This document shows, one piece after another, positions 30,782 through 38,432 of a DNA stretch of 38,432 bases. The notes below the pieces were generated by a model, which was not told the DNA's origin, did no database searches, and saw only the letters and a program-made list of their open reading frames with translations. The position numbers were made by a program, and so were the translations under genes. Position 1 is the stretch's first letter, and every line of letters begins with the position of its first letter. Origin of the DNA: Rhizopus sp. PT2906 (taxonomy: Eukaryota > Mucoromycota > Mucoromycetes > Mucorales > Rhizopodaceae); assembly GCA_025529335.1 (NCBI GenBank), contig JAMYHX010000418.1:1-38432 (forward strand), given 5' to 3'.

Positions 30782-33639
30782 TTAAGCCAAATATGTATAA
30801 CTATCATCAGGTCCACGTTCCAAATATTCTCTAAAAAAAAGAATAAGAAGAAAAAAAGAAAATGTCAAAAACTGAGCATTTCTTACATGAAAATTTACAC
30901 ACTTACTTGTCGATCAAAACTTCAATTCGCTTCTTAATCTCTTGAGCCTATATATCGAATTCAATTTAGTAAAAAAAGAAAGCGGGATGATCCTGAATAC
31001 ATAAAACTTACAGTGACAGGAAATCTAACAACACCAGTTACCTCATTAAGTAAAAATCCATGGCTAGCAGTAGTTCTAGACTTCATTATTCTGACAATTA
31101 CAGCATCAATTTGCTGATCTTTTGCGAATAAAACAGTTGTATCTAATCTCGAGTTCTTTTCTATTACTTCACTTAATGTAGCAGTTGTCATTGATAATTG
31201 ATCTTTGTCTGTATAAAAATCGTAATTGAAAGAAAATTGATCTGTTGGTTTTATATCATCTCCTTGAGGATATTTTTGTAACAATTTGTATTCTCTACAT
31301 GATAAAGAAACCAATGTACGACGGAGTTCTAGTTCATCTAAAACCAAATAAAATTAAACATAAGGGTTTAGACCATCTTTTTTTCATGTATTTGAGTTAC
31401 ACGACTTACCTAACTGACTGTAATTCAAAATATCTGTAAATGAATACGATTGTCTAGTCGTGACATTGAATAGTAATAAAACTATGGTTTGCAATAAAGT
31501 TAAAGTAATTTGCTTTGTACCATTAGGATAATTGGCTTTAATATCGCATACACTAAGCGAGTTTTGCCATGTTAATACTCGTTTTTCAAATTTGGTTAAA
31601 TAAAAATTATTGTATAATTCTTGTGCTTGATGAAATGTTGATGGTAAATTGACATTGATTGGTATATAAGATGGCCAAAATCCATAAGTAAGTAGATTTA
31701 CATTGATATTAAGTTGAGGTTGCGTATCCATATTGTATTCCTAATATATACATTGTTATTACGCTGTAAAAATACAATAGTGTTTAACTTACATGGAATT
31801 CTTTCATCAACTCGCCTGATTTCTCGATATCTTTAAGCATGCCTTCCAATTTACCAGTGTAACCTGCACCACATTCTATTTTCATTTTGGCAAGCATAAT
31901 CTTTTCAGCATGCTTATGCGAAATATTCAATAAAAGTCGTTTTGCTAAATCTCGTTTATATAGAACTTCAAATTCATCTTTTCCTTGAATGTGTCTGAAT
32001 AGAAACATGCCCTTTTCCAACAAATCTTCATCAAATACTGGGTTGCGCAAAACTTGATCTGTATGTTTTGCTAATAATTTAATAGTGTTGTTTTCTCGTA
32101 AATTGATGAAATATTCTGTTCCGTCTTTTAATCCATCTACAAATTGCTCATCGCCTTCAAAACTGTGATCAACTACTTCATCGTTTTGTGAATCGAATGC
32201 TGAAATCATATTCACTTTATTTTGAACACTTGTTTTATCACATAATATAGAAGAACCTTTAGTCTTGACATATGCTGTAAAATACTTAGCACAGATTTCA
32301 AGTTTGTCGACTTTTTGCAATAATCTATATAATAATGAAAATTTGTCGTAATCTCCATCTTGAAAATGATCAATACTTTGAAAATAATCAAAACCTAAAT
32401 TCAACTCTATTCAATATATGTAATTCCTATTTTTGTTCCAATTTCAAAGTCTTACATTTAACAAGTATACTTTCAACTCGCTTTGTCAATAATTCCTTTT
32501 CTACAATAGATTGCAAATGTGATTTTGTTGATTTGTCAAAGTAACTTTTTACACGTAAGATTGATTCTTGATGAACCCTAGTAGAGACATGCTCAAGATA
32601 ATCAAAAATATTGATTGATTCCAACAATCTGTCTCCTTCTTCATTGTAGAATTGTTGTGTTTGAACGAGCAGGTGCTGCTCAAAAGACGAATGGTACAGA
32701 TTCAAATCCATCAACATACGAATATTTGATTGCAAAAATAGCTCATCAACCATTTGACCAATTCTTTCCATTTTAATCATATCGAGAATACTGTTCAACA
32801 CTTTTTGCCACACTATATCGTACCGATTAAAATTTTCTCTAAATAAATCCATTGCCATATTCCACATCGAGCCTGTTTTGGTGGTAGATGCTATGTATGT
32901 ACGATCCAAGTATAAGAATAAGCATCGAATTTGAGACTATACAATGCGTCAATTCGATATAACCTTGATATTAACTATTTTTTTCCAATTACCATCTGTT
33001 TGCAATAGCTTTTCCAAAATAAATGTACATCATGTAAATATTCATCTCCTTCCTTTGCATTACTAAAGTAATTATATATATTAACGAAAATTATATCGTC
33101 TTTTTAAATTTGACGATTTACCTAGCTAAATCTTCAAATCGAACCTCGATATATTGACGACATTCTTCATACAAATGCTTATACAGCTTTTCAGCTTTAT
33201 CGTATTGACACAAGTTTTCACAAAGCTAGTTAAAAATTGATTGAGTTATGAACAGATCAAAGCAACACACATGAAAACGTACTTGATACAAAACTTCAAG
33301 GCTTTCTGTACTTGGTTCATTCTTTTGAATTGCGTGAATGGCGACTCTCAATCTATTCCACGCTGTTTCTTCATATTCTTCAGGCAGTTCAGGCCTATCC
33401 ACTATATATAGGAGTGTAAATAATTGGTATTGTACCTAGTCTCTATATTGTTATATACCTTTTAAATCATATACAACAAGTTTACTATCTGATAAAATAG
33501 GGTGTTTCTGACTATGTTGAAATGAATTGGATAGATACCTACTAAAAGGAAGTGGCTGGGAGTTGGAAATAGTTGTAGACATGTTTTGTTCTGCTTCGTT
33601 ATCAAGCTTGGGTCTTTTTATGGCTTCCCACTCTGTCAT
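30782..33639 (-). CDS. CUL4: Cullin-4-type scaffold of an E3 ubiquitin ligase (767 aa)
   Basis: Ten minus-strand exons: 33639-33459, 33401-33283, 33225-33122, 33062-32993, 32936-32456, 32394-31793, 31740-31410, 31337-31012, 30947-30907, 30830-30782. The N-terminus has a nuclear-type AIKRPKLDNE motif followed by KLVVYDLKVDRPELPEEYEE, as in cullin-4. Cullin repeats follow (LFWKSYCKQMSQIRCLFLYL, KLYKHLYEECRQYI). The cullin-homology domain includes YKRDLAKRLLLN, MLKDIEKSGELMKEF and TYGFWPSYIPINVNLP. The neddylation site lies in VIVRIMKSRTTASHGFLLNE. The C-terminus EYLERGPDDSYTYLA is the Rbx1-contacting winged helix. Cullin-4 with DDB1 targets replication and chromatin proteins. The acceptor at 32394 is chosen to avoid a stop. 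The start at 33639 is preferred over an in-frame ATG at 33714. Confidence 0.88.
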
Positions 33640-33899
33640 TTTTTTTTTTTTTTTAATTTGGAAAAGGATTTGATGAAAAAAGTAATGAATTCTTTCAACG
33701 CGCTTGAACACCAATTTTCATGGCTTCGGATTACAAAATTCTGAAAATGGATTCACTATTTTTATAATATTTTTAGCGGAATTCTCAATACAGAAGCCAA
33801 ATGATTGAAGGTTTAAAGTTTTGTACAACCTCCAGTAATATATACAAATGCAAAGGTACTTTTTAATTGCTGCCAAAAGTCAAGAGAGCAGTTAAAAAT

Positions 33900-34457
33900 G
33901 CATAAAAATCCAATTGTCTCCTTAAAAAATCCTTATGTTTGGTCAACAAAAATTTGGATCAAATAGAATGATGCATTATCAAAGTTCCAATAGATCAACA
34001 ATGTATAAAAGAAGATTAAAGACATAGAAGATAATAAATGCCTACTATGTAATGAAGTTGAAGATGCAAAACATTTATTAATCAGTTTGCAACCACAAAT
34101 AGGATATTTGAGGCGCATCTTTCAAAAATAAATTTTCGGATATCCAATAACAGCAAATTCACAACAAATTTATCAGTCAATCATGCATTTGAATTTATAC
34201 TTTATTTATAATCTTGATACCAAAATAATAATATACGACTTATTTGCAAAAATCATGAGGATGATTTGGAAATATTATTATTTGCAATTATATCAAAATA
34301 TACTTTTTGATTATAATATTATTTGTAAAGATATTAATTTTGAAGTTTTGAGATTATCAAATCCTATGAATATACATATTTAACTTTAATTAGTTTTACA
34401 TGGCAAGACACTTTATAAGATACACTTGTCCATTATTTTGATGTATTTATTTTATTT

Positions 34458-34502
<45 letters not shown>
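33900..34502 (+). mobile_element. 5'-truncated LINE (non-LTR retrotransposon) relic with poly(A) tail
   Basis: The plus strand from about 33940 carries a broken frame. It includes KCLLCNEVEDAKHLL (the C-terminal CxxC...H zinc-knuckle-like segment of LINE ORF2 proteins), then FGYPITANSQQIYQSIMHLN, YDLFAKIMRMIWKYYYLQLY and NIICKDINFEVLRLSNP, ending at TAA near 34383. In-frame stops occur upstream and at about 34131-34133, and the third Cys of the knuckle is lost. A 3' flank of about 75 bp leads to 44 consecutive A (34459-34502), the expected tail of a reverse-transcribed insertion. Target-site duplications could not be found by eye. The element is dead. Confidence 0.55.
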
Positions 34503-34504
<2 letters not shown>

Positions 34505-35043
34505 ATAATACCTATAAAAAGTTATCTGTTGTTTCATCAAAAAAAACTTATCCTCGGTTTTTTGAGGTTTTAACAATATTTTGCAGAAATATTTATACAA
34601 AAAAAAATATTATTAGGTTAAGCGCTATAATATGTACGGAAAAACATAGAAGTAAAACTGATGTTTACTATCCAATTTGGAGAGTTTTTTTTTTTTTTTT
34701 TTTCGTTTTACAATATTAAAAAATTAAAAATCAGTACACATTTTTTCTTCCCCTGAGTAAGTTTTTTGGTTAAATAAAAATACACTTGATCAAAAAAAGT
34801 TTAGAAATAAAAACACATAGAATTTTTAAAATGTCTTTTAAACGTATTGTAAGTATCAAAGTTGCTTTATGTGCAAGATATTGAATGAAAAAAAATTTTA
34901 AGATGCTAACTTCTTTTTTTTGGATCAGCAAAAGTACTGCATTTTTTTTATCCTGCTTAAATAATAATTCGGTTAGAGTACTTTTTTTTTATTGAATTAA
35001 AAAACAATATCTTTATCTATAGAATTGCTTGCATGTAAATATT
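34503..35043. other. Very AT-rich stretch after the LINE tail
   Basis: No gene supported. It contains a plus-strand frame at about 34503-34690 with no recognised similarity, a T(20)-type run near 34684-34704, and an imperfect inverted repeat at about 34786-34942 discussed in the findings. It ends at the stop of the mannosyltransferase gene. Confidence 0.3.
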
Positions 35044-37310
35044 TTATTTAAGATCATCATTTTCTGAAAGAAGTAAAAATATATTAAGGCTCATTTGACT
35101 TTCAGGTGAACCCATTTCTGAAGCTCTTTCCATCATTTTATCTATATCATCAAACCCCACATGCGGACTATAAGATGCCATCATTAAATAGCGATGATTT
35201 CTTACTTTGGGCAAAGGAACAAAGCTTGGTGAGATGAAGATTGTTCTAAAACATATATTTTAAGTAATTAAAGGTTTTGAACTTAACAAATGTGGTGAGT
35301 TTACCTTTCAAATGAGTTGGGAACGTTTGTTTTAGCAAAGTCAATTTCTGGTTTTCCAGGTTGATGTCTACGAAGTACGACACCTGGACCCTTCTCTAAT
35401 TCAGCAATTGTTTCATTTAAATGACTAGAAAAATCAAGTATGTTGATATGTGTACTTTGGTCCTCCAAGGAGTTTACTAATAGATGTCGTGGTGGCATAT
35501 ATGTTTTATAAAATACCAGATTTGTAGTAACAATAAACCCATTTGTGTCAGTGACATCTAAATTTAAAATTCTATAAATATCAATTACATAAATTTGTTT
35601 TCAAATAAGCTTACTATTTGATCCAACAGCACAAGTCAAATCACCATTTTCAAGGACATGACAACCATGAATACCTGTAGTTTGACGTTGAAGGAATGCC
35701 ATTGTAGGAACTATGCCACCTTGATGAACAACACTGAATATATAAGTAGTAATAATATTAAAAATCAACCAAATGACCCAGAAAAATGCAGGCAATCGGA
35801 TTTGCTTCCAAGTGTAAATCAAGACTAAAGGAACAAGTAATGGGCACAAGAATCTAGCTTCTTGATGAGGTATAATAGAAAGACCAATTAAACCAGAAAA
35901 CACAATGCTAATGAGAACTGTAAAACGAAAAGGAATACATTAAAATCAAATAAAATCGCATGAACCAATGCTTTTTACCATAGAGAAAATGTGTATTACT
36001 ATCATTTCGCACCTTGGCAAATACGTTAGGCATATACAAAAAGCCAAATACAGCTAAAGGACCAAACAATAATGGCAAATTAACAGCGAAATGTGTATAA
36101 CGAGGATGAAGACCATGTTGTGCTAAATTATCTACATTCATATTATAAAGCAAGTTATTAAGCGGTGTGATTACAATATCGCCATCTGCACGGACAGTTG
36201 CTAGTGTAGTAGGGTCGAATAAAGTTGAAACAACATGCCCTACATCTTTGAAAGGTTGTCCATCTACAGTGAATGATAAAGTGCCATAGTATACAGAATC
36301 TGCTGCAATTGCAAAAACAGCAAAAGAAACAATACCCAAAATCAATGGGAAAGTTGAGGCTGTAAATTGACTGAAATTATAGCTTCTACAAGTTTATTTT
36401 AACAAGTCAGCATCGAATTTTCTTTGTATAGTATAGCAAACTTACTGCTTATATGATCGATAAATAAAAGCAACGCCAATTGGAAAAGCATAAAGAGGAA
36501 ATGTAATTCTAGTAAATACACCTATACTAAATAAAGCACCTAAAAAGAAGGCTAATTTGGCATTTGCCTTGAAGATGCATATGTGTTAATTATATCACTT
36601 TGAGTTTACATGTGATTTAATAAATCTACCTTGTGGGTATTATTAACATATGTATACAAGCATAAGCAAAGCAAAACGCTTTCAAATGAGTTGGAAAATG
36701 GGCGTGTATTGTAAGCTAATGTAACTTGACTTGTAGCAACCAGGAGCATTGGAGTCAAGGGCTTTGCACCTAAACGCTTACAAATTCTATAAACGCATAA
36801 ATCTATTACATTATTTTAATTTGTAAATTCATGCTTATTTAAAAAAAAAACTCAATTCCAAACCTATAACAAGAGACCAAACAAAAGAACCTAAGCGTTC
36901 TGTCATAAAAAGTGTCACTGATGAAGGCACTTTTTTTTAAAAAAATAGTATTAGCATTTTTTACATAATATAACTGAACTACTTTTAATTTATTTACGTG
37001 TATCTTTGGGTAACCAAGCCTTCAAAACATAAAATGGAATACCCGTAGTTAGGAAGCTATATCATCTTATTTTTAAACTAATGAATCAACTCATTTACAT
37101 TTGACATATTTACGGTGATAAAATTGAGCGAGAAGCGTGTTGTGGTTCATACTCCCAAGGTGTCAATGTATGAATATTAAAGATTCGCGCACTTGTTATT
37201 TCGGGATTTTGAAAGAATTCATCAGGGTGAATGTAACCAGGCAGCGTTGCAGTAAGCCAACGTAGCCATAGTAACAAGAATATAGATACTAATGCTATTT
37301 TACTAATCAT
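35044..37310 (-). CDS. SMP3: GPI mannosyltransferase 4, PIG-Z/Smp3-type (GT22, 593 aa)
   Basis: Nine minus-strand exons: 37310-37114, 37056-36998, 36929-36864, 36802-36630, 36567-36446, 36385-35979, 35917-35615, 35557-35305, 35245-35044. A hydrophobic N-terminus leads to the GT22 catalytic loop GYIHPDEFFQNPEI and WEYEPQHASRSILSP, the pattern of Smp3/PIG-Z rather than PIG-B or Alg9/12. Several transmembrane segments follow, plus VTLAYNTRPFSNSFE and the family HQEARFLCPLLVPLVLIY. The enzyme is ER-resident and adds the fourth, alpha-1,2-linked mannose to the GPI anchor precursor from dolichol-phosphate mannose. The C-terminal 200 residues are soluble. Length fits (human 579). Acceptors at 36802 and 35557 were chosen because nearer AGs break the frame. 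Confidence 0.88.
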
Positions 37311-37418
37311 TTTTCTTGTTTTTAAAGGTTAGAAAAAGAGAAAAAAAAAGCTATTTGATTTTTTTATCATGAAATATTTAACTGCGTCCTTTGAATTGAA
37401 TTTAACTCTCTTTTATTA

Positions 37419-37557
37419 CTAATATCTCGGAGTCATCATTTGAGTTGAAGGATACATGTAATTGTTATTAATACTATTGTTGCTACTAATACTAATACTA
37501 CTACTATTACCACCACCGCCACCACTCAAATTATTAACTATAAAATTACCTTGTTGC

Positions 37558-37590
<33 letters not shown>

Positions 37591-38361
37591 ATCATCATTT
37601 CATTGAAATCTGGTTGTTGCATTTGCTGCTGTTGTAGCATCATCAATTGCTGAGGATGTGGAGACATGTTGGGCTCATTTTGATGTTGTTGATATTGTTG
37701 TACCGGCTGATGTTGTCTATAAAATAATCTTTGTGCTGTTTCATACAATCTATGAATTTTTTGTGCAGTTGGAGTAAATGGTGTAGGCAACATTGACAAG
37801 TCAGGTGGAGCAGGTAATTTTAATTGCTTATTTTTTTTTTTTTTTTTTTTGAATAAAAAACATAAATGTTAATCTAAATAAACATATTAAATTAATAAAC
37901 ATATCCTTTACTTACATCTTCTGACTTTGTCATTGAAATATCAGCCATAGTAGCAAGATATGTCAGATTTGATTGCAATTTCATTTGATATAATGTTAAA
38001 TTAGGCTCACATTGTACTAAATTTGGTTGCTGATGTTCGAGGCATAGTCGGATTATTTCTTGATTTATAGTTAAAATCTTTATTCTCTTGTTAGTAAATA
38101 TAAATAAATTCAGCTAGAATATAATTTACCAATTCAATGCGTTTTGACATGACAACATCTATTTCAAACATGGGTTTATTTGAAGGTAAGGAAGGTGGTG
38201 ATTGAATTTGAACAGGTGAAGGTGGAGCAGACATGTTGATATTCTGTTTCATTAATTTGGCTTGTTGTTGTTTGATAAACCAATGTGGCGGTTGATTAGT
38301 TAATTGTTGTTGCTGATGCTGTTGCTGATGCTGTTGTTGTTGCTGTTGTTGTTGCTGTTGC

Positions 38362-38431
<70 letters not shown>

Positions 38432-38432
38432 G
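37419..38432 (-). CDS. SSXT (SS18/SYT-like) domain protein, 5' end outside the window
   Basis: Three minus-strand exons are visible (38432-38130, 38077-37916, 37826-37419), giving 290 residues and continuing past the right edge. The visible part begins with a polyglutamine tract and a linker with PPHWFIKQQQAKLMKQ. Then comes the SSXT-type helix ILTINQEIIRLCLEHQQ...YQMKLQSNLTYLATMADI, the signature by which SS18 binds the SWI/SNF ATPase module. The C-terminal exon holds PPDLSMLPTPFTPTAQK, a 13-Gln run, a Gly5 run and Ser/Asn repeats, typical of a disordered coactivator tail. Likely a chromatin-remodelling-associated coactivator; a fungal Snf11-like role is possible. Confidence 0.72.
38304..38432 (-). 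repeat. CAA/CAG repeat coding polyglutamine
   Basis: 43 in-frame codons on the minus strand, 41 Gln and 2 His, mostly CAA with interspersed CAG, reaching the right edge so the true length is unknown. A second, shorter Gln run (13 codons) lies at about 37551-37589 in the same gene. Confidence 0.9.

Noticed and set aside
34503..34690. Plus-strand frame after the LINE poly(A) as a gene
   Set aside because: It begins inside the A-run, has no start context or homology and ends in a T-run; at most a further relic.
37462..37653. Plus-strand Leu/Cys-rich ORF
   Set aside because: Antisense of the Gln/Ser/Asn repeats in the SSXT gene.
1..38432. CRISPR arrays, tRNA or rRNA genes, bacterial-type operons
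   Set aside because: No regularly spaced repeats, no recognisable tRNA box patterns and no rRNA segments were seen by eye; the gene structure is eukaryotic. A tRNA scan was not possible.

Overview
The window is nuclear DNA from an early-diverging fungus, most likely a Mucorales-type Mucoromycota species. The signs are AT-rich DNA with long T/A homopolymers, genes split by many introns of about 45-100 nt, and fungal orthologues (CPY, Vac1/Pep7, Tah18, Smp3, mitochondrial uL11). Alongside these are genes usually lost in Dikarya: an SMN homologue, an Integrator-10-like protein, and a minor-spliceosome (U12) AT-AC intron. Relics of a Fanzor (eukaryotic TnpB-like) gene, a Tc1/mariner transposase and a LINE-type reverse transcriptase also fit. 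Exon joins were worked out by hand from reading frame and splice signals. Every multi-exon model quoted here closes in frame.

Layout. 1-2.5 kb: start of an unknown gene (-), a four-transmembrane protein (+), a small unknown three-exon gene (-). 2.7-5.2 kb (+): two tandem small acidic paralogues, then a kinase-like protein lacking the HRD aspartate. 6.3-7.4 kb: a helical protein (-). 7.6-8.4 kb: Tc1 and Fanzor relics back to back. 9.1-11.5 kb (-): PP2C phosphatase and mitochondrial ribosomal protein uL11m. 12.2-14.3 kb (+): an unknown small protein and a ChlI/MoxR-like ATPase-fold protein. 14.3-16.1 kb (-): carboxypeptidase Y. 16.7-21.5 kb: DSS4/Mss4 (+), TAH18 (-), VAC1/PEP7 (+). 21.5-23.1 kb (+): SMN and an A20/AN1 zinc-finger protein. 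23.4-38.4 kb (all -): cyclic-nucleotide phosphodiesterase, unknown disordered protein, INTS10-like, cullin-4, LINE relic with poly(A), PIG-Z/Smp3 mannosyltransferase, and an SSXT-domain protein cut by the window end.

How the genes relate. These are mostly housekeeping genes with no operon logic. CPY, the Rab factor Dss4 and the Rab5-effector-type Vac1 all serve vacuolar/secretory traffic and lie within 7 kb. Gene packing is tight: TAH18 and VAC1 share a 104-bp divergent promoter, and two convergent pairs overlap or nearly overlap at their stop codons, so their mRNA 3' ends should be antisense to each other. SMN (snRNP assembly), the INTS10-like protein (snRNA 3' processing in animals) and the U12 intron all point to an ancestral snRNA/spliceosome apparatus.

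Best candidates for a second look: the U12 AT-AC intron in TAH18, the Fanzor/Tc1 relic, the fungal INTS10-like gene, the tandem acidic paralogues, and the palindromic double stop/poly(A) site between the ChlI-like and CPY genes.
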